Below, one piece after another: positions 10,906 through 22,652 of a stretch of DNA of 64,000 nt. Under the pieces are notes generated by a model. The model did no database searches. It saw nothing but the letters and a program-made list of their open reading frames with translations, and was not told the origin of the DNA. A program made the translations under genes and the position numbers. Location: assembly GCA_006176705.1 (NCBI GenBank), contig QRFJ01000493.1, positions 186,001-250,000 on the forward strand, in the 5' to 3' direction. Source of the stretch: Cocos nucifera. Its lineage: Eukaryota; Streptophyta; Magnoliopsida; Arecales; Arecaceae. How positions within the stretch are numbered: the first letter of the stretch is position 1; each line of letters begins with the position of its first letter.

Positions 10906-12747
10906 TGATAAGTGGTAAAAATATACTAATAAAAGTATTAAATTATAAAATAAATTAATTCATATTTTAGAAATTAATACTTTATTAATCTTATGTAGAA
11001 AAATCAATATGAAGATCTTATTTTTCTGGTTCAGATGAAATAAATTTCAAGCAAAACGGACTTCGAATGAGTCCAGAAACAAATTTCGAAGAAAATAAAA
11101 AAAAGCCGATCTGATTCAAATTGGTTAAAAAAAATTGGCTCAGCAGACTGCCTGGCCTAACCGCACTCAGACCGACCGACCCACTGATGCCATGCTTGCA
11201 CAGCACTGATGTCAGCATTTTTTGCGGCATACGGTGGACCATTATGGAGGGCATTTCGGAGATTTCATAGGGAGAAGAGCGCTCCGATTGATTGAAGAAA
11301 GCGGTGGCCCATGCAACATCGAGCTCGTGCATGGTCTACAAAGGGCAATTTGGAAATTCTACCTGATCCAATGGATGCCTTTCACTGGGATTTGATTGAA
11401 TGACTGATAGTTGTGCGCTGACGAATGATGGATGTAGCTCCCGATCGAGATCCAACGGTTGAGATTCATCCCGACTTTTAACTAAGAATCTGAAGCTCTC
11501 CTGTGCATGATATGATGGTCGAGATTCAATCTTTAAGGCCGATCTAATGGTCCAAATGAATTTTGACTTGATTTGAGATTTTAAAATAATTTTTGGACCA
11601 TTTGATTGGCATCCAACGGTCATAATTAATCCAAAGCTCTTTTCAAGTTATTTTAAGAGTTTTAAACCTGATTTCAATGGAATTTCGATGGAAGACCACC
11701 CATATTATTTAATGGCCTATTGTTGCCGAAGAAAAAAAAAGAAGCAGAGGTAGAGAGAAAAAAATAGAGGGTTTTGGGGAGAGAATTTTAAGAGATAGCT
11801 TAGGAATAGGGAATAATAGAGAGTTTTGAGAAAAAGAAGAGAAAGGGCTTTTATATTCTTTTCTTCTTCCAACAATTAAGACATCGATCAAGGAGCTTCT
11901 CTTCTTCTTCATCAAGTTTTCCACACCAAGAGTAATGGACAACCAATTTCAGCAATTAAACAGTCTAATTTTTTTATTTTTTTTATTTTATTTGCTATTT
12001 TTGAACTTGTTATCATGAACTAAATTTTTTTTTACTAAGGCTAAGGTGTAGCCACTCTTTTGATGCAATATTCAGTATGATTTATTTTTAATTTTTAATT
12101 TTATTCATGAGGAGTATATAAATCTGATCTTAATGCTTTTAGATTACTGACCATCTTCTAATTGATCTGATGAACATAGATGTTACGGATCAAGTACATC
12201 TATGTTATTGCTTCTTGATTATATACCTTGTATTATGAATCAAATTAGAATTCATATGCATGCGAAAATTTTAATGCGCTTTGGATGCAGCGTATTTTAA
12301 TTAGAGAATTTCATAAAACTTAATGCATTAATATTTATTTAAATTACACCTGGACCAAAGGATAATTAATAAATATTGATAGTTTTTGTTACGCCTAGAC
12401 CAAAGGATAGTGAATAAACTAGGAGACTCCACTATCACATGAAATAAAATTAATCTAATAACCTGAATATTGTATTGATTGAGTTGGTGAACCGATTGTC
12501 TTAGTAATCCATTGCCCTTAAATTTAAAATCCTAATAATTACACTCTCTCTATTTTCTTAAAATTTTTAATTATTTTGTTATTTTGTTCTTTAATTTCTT
12601 ATTCTCATAAATCAGTCTTCTAAATAAAGCATAGGAAAGAGCTTTTCAGTATTTATTTTCCAATCATCTAGGGATGATACTCTACTCATTTATTTTATTA
12701 CTTGATCGACTGGTGCACTTGCCATAGCTATAGATTAGCATGCATTA
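10906..12747 (+). mobile_element. Gyp1 5' LTR
   Basis: 1842 bp. It contains GGCTCAGCAGACTGCCTGGCC near 11130-11155, purine-rich AGAGAGAAAAAAATAGAGGG, and ACACCTGGACCAAAGGATA repeated at about 12346 and 12385 (the second as ACGCCTAGACCAAAGGATA). The terminal dinucleotide is TA rather than CA, a point change. Open frames such as 11018-11332 and 11336-11623 recur in the 3' LTR as LTR sequence, not genes. Confidence 0.88.
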
Positions 12748-12770
12748 AGTTTTTGGCACCGTTGCTAAAA
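12748..12770 (+). other. Gyp1 primer binding site (tRNA-Asp type, decayed)
   Basis: AGTTTTTGGCACCGTTGCTA directly follows the LTR. It matches the TGGCGCCGTTGCCGGGGA complement of plant tRNA-Asp in its first part, then decays. Confidence 0.7.
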
Positions 12771-12876
12771 ATTATATCTAAAATAATATTAAAATTTTGA
12801 TCTTAACTTTACTTTAGAATTTTATTTTTAATTTTTGTTCTTACTTTATTTTTTTAAAAAAAAATTTGTTCGGTGC

Positions 12877-13920
12877 ATGACACATACTGGACATAGTAAC
12901 TTACTACCTTTAGATGCAGAAATTGAAAGGACCATAAAAAAACTATAAGAAGAAAGAAACATGGCAGCTGAAGATCCTAACGATATCAATCTAGGATTGG
13001 ATATAGCGACCAAGGGACAACATGAAGCTATTCGACTAGTACATCATCTATTAAATGATTATATCACACCATCTGTAGCTGATGCAGCTTCGAGCATCAG
13101 GAGACCGCCTGTGTGAGCAAACAACTTCAAAATAAAATCGATGATGATCCAGATGATTCAATCAACTATCCAATTCAGTGGACATATGCATGATGATCCG
13201 AATACCCATATTTCTAACTTTCTTGAACTTTGTGATACTTTTAAAATTAATGAAGTGTTGGATAATGCTATTAGATTAAGATTATTTTCTTTCTCTTTAT
13301 GGAACAAAGCTAAAAGTTGGCTTCATTCTGTTCCTATAGGTTCTATCTCAACTTGGGATGTTCTAGCCCAAAAATTTTTAGCCAAGTACTTTCCACCTTC
13401 TAAGACTGTCAAGATGCACAACGATATCACTTCTTTTATGTAGATGGACATGGAGACACTATATGAGGCTTGGGAGCGTTTCAAGAAACTACTGAGGAGA
13501 TGTCCACATCATCAACTACCCGTATGGCTTCAGGTACAAACTTTCTTTAATGGTTTATCTCCTACTAATCATTCTATGATTGATGCAGCAGCAGGAGGAA
13601 CCATTAACCAAAAAATGGAGGAAGAAGTCTTTGATCTGATCGATGAGATGACATCAAATAGCTATCAGTGGCAGACAGAATGCATGATGCCAAAAAGACC
13701 AGCAGCTGTGTAGGGAGTAGATTGCATGTCAATCTTACTAGCTGAAATTGCAACCCTTAGAGCCGAAGTCAACAACTTGAAGGGAACAGCTATGCATGTT
13801 CAGAGCATCACTTATGACTTGTGTGGAGGAGGACACGATACAAGCAATTGCCAGATAGGTAATCCTTTTGCTAAAGCAACTGATATAGCTAATTATGTTG
13901 GTAATTTTTTTAGGCCGTAA
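12877..13920 (+). pseudogene. gag: Gyp1 gag pseudogene (Retrotrans_gag)
   Basis: One frame runs from ATG 12877 (MTHTGHSNLLPLDAEIE) to 13920 with in-frame stops at about 12949, 13117, 13441, 13711 and the end. The gypsy capsid core is clear at 13141-13443: FSGHMHDDPNTHISNFLELC, AIRLRLFSFSLWNKAKSWL, WDVLAQKFLAKYFPPSKT. It continues with LPVWLQVQTFFNGL and a degenerate zinc knuckle YDLCGGGHDTSNC, whose first Cys is Tyr. The style fits Athila/Tat-type plant gypsy elements. It would form the particle shell. Confidence 0.88.
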
Positions 13921-14440
13921 CAAAATAATTCCTACTCCAACACATACAATCAAGGTGGAGACAGCACCCAAATTTCTCATGGAGCAATCAAAATGCAGCA
14001 CAACAGCCACCCCCGGGGTTCCAAGTACCTGAAAAGAAGTCCAACATGGAGGAGCTGAATGGTCAAATTTATGCAAAACCAAGAAGCAACTTTATAAAAA
14101 ATTTGGAAGCCAAGCTTAGGCAGGACCAAGTAGCAGCAATTCGAAACTTGGAGATGCAAATAGGTCCAAATGGCTAAGAATAATCTTCCGAGAGACCTCA
14201 AGGATCCTTGCCTAGCAACACAGGAGATCAATCCAAGGGAGCAAGTCAATGCTATCATCCCTAAGAAGTGGTACAAAAGCTGGAGGAGACACATCAGAAG
14301 AATGAGACTGAAGAGCCAACTACAAATAAGGAACCATCAACTAAAAAATTCATCAGTCACTCAAAACAACCAGCAGATGGATGGTCTCCAGGTATATAAT
14401 TTATCGATCCAAATGTGAAGCCCTACGTGCCACCACTACC
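13921..14440 (+). pseudogene. Gyp1 gag C-terminal remnant, frameshifted
   Basis: Pieces in more than one frame, including QPPPGFQVPEKKSNMEELNG (about 14010-14060) and a helical LEAKLRQDQVAAIRNLEMQIG (about 14105-14165). Short proline-rich then coiled-coil segments like these close the gag of Athila/Tat-type elements. Stops and shifts break it. Confidence 0.6.
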
Positions 14441-14699
14441 ATTTTCAGAGAGACAAATACAGCATCCAGATAAGGAATTTTTTTTAATTTTTTCAAAATT
14501 TTAAAGAATTTATATATTAATATTTCCTTTTGTAGATGCTATCACTCAAATGCCTCAGGTATGCCAAGTTTCTCAAAGAAATCTCTAACAAATAAGAAAA
14601 AGCTGAAGGAGCATGAGAGAATAAATTTGAATGAAGAATGCTCAGCAATACTTCAAAATAAATTACCATAGAAGCTAAAAGATCCAGGAAAGTTTTACT

Positions 14700-15013
14700 A
14701 TCCCTTGCATTATTGGTGATTGTAGTTTTGATAAAGTTTTATGTGATTTAGGAGCAAGTATTAATCTCATGCCTTTTTCTATTTTCAGAAAGCTGGGTCT
14801 AGGAGAACCGAAGCCTACCACTATTACTCTTCAATTAGCTGATAGATCCATCAAATATCCAAGAGGTATAGTGGAGGATATCTTGGTAAAGGTAAGCAAG
14901 TTTATTTTTTCAATTGATTTTATTATTCTTGATATGGAAGAAGATTATGATGTACCCCTTATCTTAGGCAGACCCTTTTTAGCTACTAAAGGAGCTTTAA
15001 TAGATGTTCAATA
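14700..15013 (+). pseudogene. Gyp1 aspartic protease
   Basis: Reads CDLGASINLMP then FRKLGLGEPKPTTITLQLAD, IVEDILVKV, FIILDMEEDYDVPLILGRPF and ends with a stop after ALIDVQ. D-L-G in the active site and ILGRPF with its hydrophobic flap partner are normal for this gypsy subgroup, so the domain itself looks nearly intact. It lacks an attached reverse transcriptase. It would mature gag within the particle. Confidence 0.85.
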
Positions 15014-16377
15014 AGAAAAATTAATTCTTAGAATCCAAGATGAACAAGTTACTTTTAATGTTTTCAAAGATACTAAACATCTTGATGATAATCAAACTTA
15101 TTTTCTAATTGATATTATTGTTAATTAATCATATGAGAATTCTATAGAAAATAGGTTTGAGACTATGAAAGCTAGCAATGTCCAATTGAAAGAGGGCTCG
15201 ACCAAACATGAAAGTATTCCAATTAAAGTGGCACCGGATTTATTCAATCCAAAACTCAAAGAAAGTCAAGCTGAAGACTATAAATCAGAACTACTAGATA
15301 GATTATTTTTTTTTAGTTTTAATCATTTCTTTTACTTTTATTTTTCAGTAATTTGTTGTTGCTCTTTTACTGCTTTGGTGTGTATTTTCAATTTTGCAGA
15401 AAAAAATCAATGAGAGCTCAAGAAAAATTTCAAAGCTTTAAAGAACCAGACCGAACCAAATTAGGTGTATTCCTTCCTGTCTTTTATTGCACGCTTTATT
15501 TTTCTTTCCCCTTTAAGATAATGTAGAATAAGTTAGGGGGTAAATATATATATATATACACATATATATAATAATAATAATAATAACAATAATAATAATA
15601 ATGTGTCAAGAAAAAAATCTTGAGCAAGATAGACTAGATAAGTGATAAAAGATAGAAGTATTTGCTAATGAACGTAACGAGTTAAAGAAGTAGATTAGTT
15701 GGTCAGACTTTTAGTAGCCTACTTAGGTCATCAAAAGACTATTAGCACTTTTAATTGCACATGCACACTAACAAGGCAAAGTAGGTATTGATTATAAGGC
15801 CAATTGAGGATTTAATTATCACTAAAAAATTGGTAATTAATATACATTCTAATCAAAGAAACTTGAATTTAAGGAAAGAGCTACCTACCTAAAAAATAAA
15901 GTACAAAAGATAGGGTATATGTGGATTGCCCAAAGCCTAGTAACTGGGTCTCTGCACCTAGGTCAAGTGTGGAAATTAATGTAAAATGGTGGAGGGAAGG
16001 CCAGGATGCTCAGCACATCAAAAAAAAAAGGGCAGTGTGAAAGCTACCTTAATTCATGAGTATAAAATTAGAAATATATAAAAAAATGACTAAAATAGGT
16101 GATAAGAGAGGATACTTTTATCCTTTAATTTAATACTGAAATGCTAAAATTAGTCATCATGAACATAATTACTGTAGATCTTTGATGTACTCTAAGAATG
16201 TTTTTAATTTTATTGACTGAAAAATTTGCTTCTAAAACTCAATGCTTAGTTAGCGGTATTTTCTAAACTTTTTGATCTTTAGTCCTAGATTTTATCTTTT
16301 TGATGGATAATCATATTGAAATATGGTATTAAATAAAACATTGCTAAGGGACTAGCAATGACTAAGTTAGGAGGGTG
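15014..16377 (+). other. Gyp1 3' non-coding region
   Basis: After a short protease tail the region loses coding character. It holds an internal purine tract AATAAGTTAGGGGG (15527-15540), TA and AAT microsatellites (15543-15602), a CTAGTAACTGGGTCTCTG block (about 15938-15956) related to the Gyp2 hairpin block, and the 3' polypurine tract AAGTTAGGAGGGTG ending at 16377. No pol is present where several kilobases would be expected. Confidence 0.7.
15543..15602. repeat. TA and AAT microsatellite
   Basis: Compound run of TA dinucleotides, then (AAT)n interrupted once by AAC, next to the Gyp1 internal purine tract. Confidence 0.9.
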
Positions 16378-17444
16378 TGATAAGTGGTAAAAATATACTA
16401 ATAAAAATATTAAATTATAAAATAAATTAATCTATTTTTTTAAAAATTGATATTTTTGTTAATCTTATATAGGAAAAAAGATCATCAATATGAAGATCTT
16501 ATTTTTTTAGTTCAGATGAAATAAATTTTAAGCAAAACGGACATCAAATAAGCCCAAAAATGAATTTTGAAGGAAATAAAAAAAAAGCTGGTCTGGTTCA
16601 AACTGGCTCAGCAGACCGCCTGGCCCGATCATGCTTAGATCGACCGACCCACTGATGCCACGCTTGCGCAGCACTGGCATTAGCATTTTTTGCGGTGCAC
16701 GGTGGATCGTTATGGAGGGCATTTCGAAGATTTCATAAGGAGAAGAGCGCTCTGATTGGCTGAAGAAAGCGGTGGTCCATGCAACACTGAGCTCATGCAT
16801 GGTCTACGAGGGCAATCTAGAAATTTTGCCTGATCCAATGGATGCCTTTCACTAGGATTTGATCGAACGACTGATAGTTGTGTGCTGATGAATGGCAGAT
16901 GCAGCTCTCGATCGAGATCCAATAGTTGAGATTCATCCTGACTTTTAACTAAGAATCTGAAGCTCTTCTGTGCACAATCTGACGGTCGAGATTCAATCTT
17001 TAAGGCTGATCCAATGGTCCAAATGAATTTTGACTTGATTTGGAATTTTAAAATGATTTTTGAGTGATTTTTGGACCCTTGGATCGGCATCCAATGGTCA
17101 GAATTAATTCAGAGCTCTTTTTGAGTTATTTTGAGAGTTTTAAACCTGATTTTGATGGGATTTCGATGGAAGACCACCCAGATTATTTAAAGGCCTACTG
17201 TTGTCGAAGAAAAAAAAGAAGCAGAGGTAGAAAGAAAAAAATAGAGGGTTTTGGGGAGGGAATTTTAAGAGAGAGCTTGGGAACAAGGAATAACAGAGAG
17301 TTTTGAGAGAGTTTTGAGAAAAAGAAGAGAAAGGGCTTTTATATTCTTTTCTTCTTCCGATAATCAAGATATCGATCAAGGAGTTTCTTTTCTTCTTCAT
17401 CAAGTTTTCCACACCAAGAGCAATGGACAACCAATTTCAGCAAT
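16378..17444 (+). mobile_element. Gyp1 3' LTR, first piece
   Basis: Starts TGATAAGTGGTAAAAATA after the polypurine tract and follows 10906-11950 of the 5' LTR. It stops at TTTCAGCAAT, where Gyp2 enters; GCAAT (17440-17444) is the target duplication. Confidence 0.9.
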
Positions 17445-19045
17445 TGATAAGTATAATAAATTCATCAATAAAAGTATTAATTTATCAATTAATTAATATT
17501 AATTTTTAAGAATTAATAATCAATTTATATATAATTTTTAAAAAAATCATATTTTTATTAATTAAAAAATTAATTTAAAAATAATAAAAAATAATAAAAA
17601 TTAAAAAAATAAAATTTTATTATCAATAGAAAGAGCTCATTTTTCTGATCACAACGAAATAAATTTCAAGTAAAACGAAGCTAAAATGAAAAAGATATAA
17701 ATTTTTAAAAATATAAAATAAATAAAAATTAAATAAAAAAAGAAAACGGCTCAGCCGACTCCGCAAGCTGAGCCACCAAGCCAAGCCGAGCCATCAAGCC
17801 GACTCAGCCGTTGAAGCCATCAGCCGGTCCACGATCCAGGCATGGACCGCCAGCTCAGCAAATTTCGGCGAATCAGAGATTGCCACGTGGTGGACCTAGA
17901 CCCCTTAAGGGTCTACAGAAATTTATCGCGGCTCACAAGGGTAATTCAGTCTTTTCGTCCAACAATGGTGGCGCTGATTGGTTGCGGTGTGCGGTGCGGC
18001 CGGTCCACACGGTCCATGGGAACAGTTATTGCGCGATCGGACGGATGTGGTTGTTTGCGGTCAGGATCGGACGGCTGTGGTTGCTTCCGAATTTTATTCA
18101 GATACAAACATCACGCGGATCACCATCGGACAGCAGCGCTCGATCCAGGCGATGATCCGACGGTCCAGAATGCTGCCGGCAGTGATCAAGACTTCCGAAG
18201 CATGATTTGCGGCCAGATTTCCTCGATCAAGCGCGATCCAACGGTCAGAATTTAATCCGATCTGAGCTTATCTGCATCCGATTTTGATGATTTTTGGACC
18301 GTTAGATTCCTATTGAACGGCTGGATTTTATCAGATTTATCAGAGTCATATCTGAGCTATTTTGATTCAAATTTCATCCAAATTTGTTTGTATTTTGATG
18401 ATTACAAAGGCATTAGTCCCATATTGCCTTTAGAAAAAATATCCAGCCCTCCTAGCTCTATAAAAAGAACCCCACGCCATCAAAAATTGATATCTCCGAT
18501 CAAGGTGAAGCTTTGGTACAGGGCAAAGCCAGGCTATGGGTTAAAGGCTGCTTCGAAGCAACTGGTGCCGAGAAGAAGAGCCGAGCTTCTACACCATCTT
18601 TCTGCCAATGCCGATCCAAGATCAGAGATCAGGCTATTTTATTTTTTTATTCTATGTATTTAAATTTTGAAATTTTAATTAATAAAAGTTTTATTTTTGC
18701 ATTTTAATTTCTTACTTTTAATTTTTATTATAATTTAATTTCTGCATTTTAATTATTATTTTTTATTTTATTGCAAGTAGATGCTAAGATCTAACTAAAA
18801 GATCTTAGTACCAAGTTTAAATTTCTGCACCTTTTAATTTTTGCTTTTTATTTTCTGACTTCACTTTTGATCTCGAAACTTTTTTTTTTCTTTTTCTTTT
18901 AAAAATCAAAGATTTCAAATCTAAAATACTACCTTCCCTGTGGATTCGACCCGACTCACTACTATCTACGCATTTTCAATGATTTTAAGAAGTCGGATTA
19001 AACTGATAAACACGGTATCTTAACGACAGCATCGTGTTCCTATCA
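17445..19045 (+). mobile_element. Gyp2 5' LTR
   Basis: 1601 bp: an AT-rich first 300 bases, then a CG-dinucleotide-rich block (about 17745-18260) with GGCTCAGCCGACTC and GATCGGACGG motifs, then the TATA box and a leader. Overlapping frames here (17811-18255) recur in the 3' LTR only because the LTR is duplicated. Confidence 0.95.
18459..18467 (+). promoter_or_regulatory. TATA box in Gyp2 5' LTR
   Basis: TATAAAAAG within CCTAGCTCTATAAAAAGAACCC. The same box lies at 24041 in the 3' LTR and, inverted, at 62299-62308 in the second Gyp2 copy. Confidence 0.7.
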
Positions 19046-19165
19046 AGTTTTTGGCGCCATTGCCAGGGAAGGTTTTTGATTTTTGATTTTGATTTCTTTG
19101 ATTTATTAAAAATAATTCCGATAAACGCACCAAGTTTTTGGCGCCGTTGTCGGGGAAGGCATGGA
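19046..19165 (+). other. Gyp2 primer site, present twice
   Basis: AGTTTTTGGCGCCATTGCCAGGGAAGG directly follows the LTR, and AGTTTTTGGCGCCGTTGTCGGGGAAGG recurs at about 19133. Both match the TGGCGCCGTTGCCGGGGA complement of plant tRNA-Asp with one or two mismatches. The downstream copy fits at least as well as the one touching the LTR. Confidence 0.8.
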
Positions 19166-20520
19166 TATTAAATTTTTGATCTCTTTGATTTTTCTATAAA
19201 TAAATTATAAATAAAATTTTTATTTTCTTACTAATTTTTTTTATTATTTTGCAGGAAAAGAAAAAAAGAACAAAAAAAATCAGAAGTTTTGCCTGGTGAG
19301 ATCAATCCTAACCCTAGTTCTCTTTTCATTTTATTTTATTTATTTATTTATTTTATTTTTAAATTAATTTAAAAAATATTCATTCAAACCTAATTAAAAA
19401 ATCTCATGACAAGATTAGAAATCTTAACTGCTTAGAGCATGCATCATATTAGTTTTATTTTTATCTTTATTTTTATTTTTATTTTTTTTGGTGATTGCTG
19501 GAGGTAAGGTAAGCCTTTCATAATTTAATTAGTTGCATGCATCTAGTTTAAATTGCATAAAACCCTTTGATTAAATTTTTTTTTTTTCGTGCATATTCAT
19601 ATTAAATCAAATTAAGGGCACAACCCAATTAAATAAGATAAGGTGGGGATTTGATCACCCTTCCTTAGCCCACAAACAACCAACCAGCATCCTGCATTGA
19701 CCTAAGCCTTTAATTTTAAAATCAATTAGACATCAACCCTAGGAACTCGAGCTCAATAGGATAAGGAATCCTAAGAGTTGAACCGGGTTAGGATAAGTCA
19801 ATTTGACTGGTGTCTAGGAAAGTGGTTCAGGGACGATTGGGCCCGAAGGAAGGTGGTTTCTAATTGGTTCCGTTGCTTACCTGGCCAAGCATAATTGGTG
19901 TCTAAGGCAAGCAACGGGGGGACTCCCACCGACCTTACACTTACCTGGCTAGTTGATTGGCTAATCCTACACTTGGAGGGCTTGAAGGTGACCTTGGCAG
20001 TTAGGAGCTATCTAGATCTAGGATAACCCTTAGTCAGGATTGATTGACCAATTTGATTGCTAACGAATATCAAACCTAATTAAACTTAATTCTTCTCTCT
20101 CTTCTTAGTTCTAGGACTCCTTAGGACCTCTTCTTTAGAACTCTTCTTTCTTTCTTTTTCTTACTCCTCTAAAAATAAAATAAAAATAAAATAAAATAAA
20201 AATTCAACTAACTAAAAATTAATAATTAAATTAAATTAAAAATAAATTAAAATTAATAAATAAAAATAATTAAAAAAATTAATTTTTAATATAATAAAAT
20301 AATAATAATAATAATAATAATAAATATTCTAAAAATTTTTTAAACCATACATTAGGGTTACACTAATACATGCATGGTAGGAAATCGCTTTTTCTAATTT
20401 AGTTGAACTTAATTGAATGGTTGATTCATATTAAACATAATAATCAAATGGCTAATATAAATCTAATAGTCCAAAAATTAGATAAAGTTGACCTTCTTGA
20501 TCAGAAAATAGATCAACTCC
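19166..20520 (+). other. Gyp2 leader, non-coding
   Basis: AT-rich with long T-rich and (ATTTT)n stretches, a short GC-richer part (19790-20050) with ACCTGGCCAAGCATAATTGG and ACCTGGCTAGTTGATTGGC, and an (AAT)n run at 20296-20330. No ORF of note. Confidence 0.6.
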
Positions 20521-20930
20521 TAATCTTAGGTCAACAATCTTCTAATTATTAGGAGAATTATTCAATCTGTGCTAGTCCAATCCATCATGTAAGTGAATAT
20601 CCTATAACTGCACAGTTTCCACATTTTATCCAAGAACAAGTTCAAGCTACTCAAGGATACTCCAAATTGATTAATGATCCATTTTCAAATTCATATAATT
20701 CAGATTGGAGTAACTTTAATTTTTCTTGGACATCCCAACAGATCTCAGGCTCAGATCCAAATTTTACTTGAGCAAAATTATCAAAATTATGCCTATAATA
20801 ATGGTCAGCCTAGTCAGTTTAACCAGCCATCATATTATAATCAGCCTTCATACCCACCTCCTCAACAGACCAATCTAGCTGATGATAGATTTAACCAACT
20901 TCAATAATTAATTCTAACTCAATAGCAATC
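20521..20930 (+). pseudogene. gag: Gyp2 gag C-terminal remnant
   Basis: Reading after a stop at about 20551 gives NYSICASPIHHVSEYP, a degenerate zinc-knuckle region, then LINDPFSNSYNSDWSN, which is the gag C-terminal signature of Athila/Tat-type gypsy elements. After a TGA the same region, shifted, reads QNYQNYAYNNGQPSQFNQP with tyrosine, proline and glutamine-rich repeats. The capsid core that should precede it is missing. Confidence 0.7.
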
Positions 20931-21699
20931 TATCGCCAGACTAGAAGCTCAAATAGGACAATTAGTTGAGTCTAACATAAGGAGAGAACTAGATCAATTA
21001 CCGAACCTACCAATTTCAAATAACCCACCTAATGACTACCAACCACCTGGATTAAATTATCAATCTAATGTTTCATCTAAGAATCTTCAATTTAAGAATA
21101 CCAAAGTAATTTTTGAACTTAAAAGCTATAGGATTCTTATGGAACCATACCAAGACCAGGTGAGAGAGGCTAGTACTGATGCTAGCCAAAATAAAAATTT
21201 AGAAGAACTGGTTAGTACTGAGACTAACCACATAGAAGAACCCAAGCCAGGAATTAGTACTGATGCTAGTTCCAGTTTAAATGAGATAGAAATAAGGGAA
21301 AAGAGAATAGATGATTTACCCGAGACTTATAAACCTAATATCCTATTTCCTTCAACCCTAGAAGCTGGTTCTTCTTATAAAAATCAAAAGGCATGTAATA
21401 AAATATCAATGGAGTTGTTTAAGCAGGATCACATTAATTTACCTCCAGAATTAAAACCGCCTTTAGTCACCATTCCAGCACCCATTGAATCAAACTTAAC
21501 TCCTAAAACTCCATTTATGAGCATTTTAGAAAAACAAATAGGAGAAATTCTTAATAAACATGGGTCTGAGAATGGAATCACAAATTATATCCCTAAAATT
21601 AACAAAGATTATATCAATAATGGGATTAAACATCAACTTTCTGAGATTGGCAATCCAAAACCATTGGAATTTGTCAATCCAATATTCGACACAGGATAG
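20931..21699 (+). pseudogene. Gyp2 gag tail, 186-residue frame at 21139-21699
   Basis: Begins with IARLEAQIGQLVES, a short helix common at the gag end of these elements. It then has an acidic, low-complexity frame open from 21139 to 21699 with STDAS/STETN repeats. No enzymatic motif is present. It stays open longer than any other frame of this element outside the LTRs, but it may be only the disordered spacer between gag and the lost pol. A stop occurs at 21697-21699. Confidence 0.55.
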
Positions 21700-21882
21700 T
21701 GAGCTACATTGTGTCTGGCTGAAGATGGTAAACTTAGCGCTTGTTAGGAGGCAACCCAATATTTAGTTTTTATCTAATTTATCTTTTTAGTTTATCTCTT
21801 TTTAGGATAATTTGAATAAGTTGGAGGGAGAGCTCAAATTTTTAAAGGCATGTGCTGGACCAAAAAAATAAAAAATAAAAAA

Positions 21883-21918
<36 letters not shown>

Positions 21919-22355
21919 AAAAAAATATATATATATACTGAGTTAGGTGTATTCTTTCATGTTCTTTATTACATCCTTTATTTTTTCTTCTCCATTGAGG
22001 ACAATGTCAATTAAGTTGGGGGGAGGGAAAAATAAAAATTTTTTAAAATTTTAAGTCCTCGAAAAAGTTAGTATTTAGTATTTAGATACTTGATTACGCT
22101 TAAGAATCGAATTAAACTAAGCATTTTAAAAAAAATTGATGCACAGATTAGAGAATCTATGAGATATTGAGGAATCAAGTATTAAGAAAATTCAATAAAG
22201 ATTTAAGTCCAAAATATAAAATTTTTTTTTAGGAGCATTTCTAATTATTTCTACTAGCATCAAAGAAAAATCTACTTTTTATAGGCTTGTGTAGGGTAAC
22301 TATACGTTTCTTCATATAAAAATTTATTTTAATAAAATAGTTTCCAAGTACTTCT

Positions 22356-22424
22356 CACTGAGTAATCGGGTCTCTTTGCCTAAGCAAGCATTGAGTTTCG
22401 CGTCAAAAGGTGGGAAGGGCAAAG
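22356..22424 (+). ncRNA. Conserved hairpin block, copy 1
   Basis: CACTGAGTAATCGGGTCTCTTTGCC opens the block. CTTTGCC (22374-22380) can pair with GGCAAAG (22418-22424) over a 37-base loop. A related block follows at 22653, and two lie inverted in the second Gyp2 copy. Possibly an RNA packaging or dimerisation element; function is inference, and it is not an independent gene. Confidence 0.45.
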
Positions 22425-22601
22425 AAGCTCATTGTAAAGCTAGTCTTAACTCGTAGCCTATTTGATTCGAGCTAGTAAGCCCGAGGGGTATTCTATACCT
22501 AGTGCCCTAAAGCCAACTGATTTGGGAGTCATTGGCCCAAGACTCGCTACATGGATCAAATAGAAAGCTTAAGAAGTTAAGACACTCAATAGTGGTACAA
22601 C

Positions 22602-22604
<3 letters not shown>

Positions 22605-22644
<40 letters not shown>
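22605..22644 (+). repeat. Poly(A) run of 40
   Basis: Uninterrupted A homopolymer inside Gyp2. The second Gyp2 copy has only about ten at the same place (as T, near 63646). Length is prone to sequencing error. Confidence 0.9.
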
Positions 22645-22647
<3 letters not shown>

Positions 22648-22652
22648 TTTTC

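Noticed and set aside
10893..10910. Target duplication for Gyp1
   Set aside because: Only ATG is shared between the flank ending at 10905 and the flank starting at 25425; a 5-bp match is not present, so I do not claim one.
13141..15413. Endogenous pararetrovirus remnant
   Set aside because: The gag has a gypsy Retrotrans_gag core flanked by LTRs and a tRNA-Asp primer site; no movement protein or coat features.
17811..18255. Overlapping frames of 114 and 137 codons repeated at 23389-23833
   Set aside because: Apparent conservation is only LTR duplication; two overlapping frames in a CG-rich block are expected by chance.
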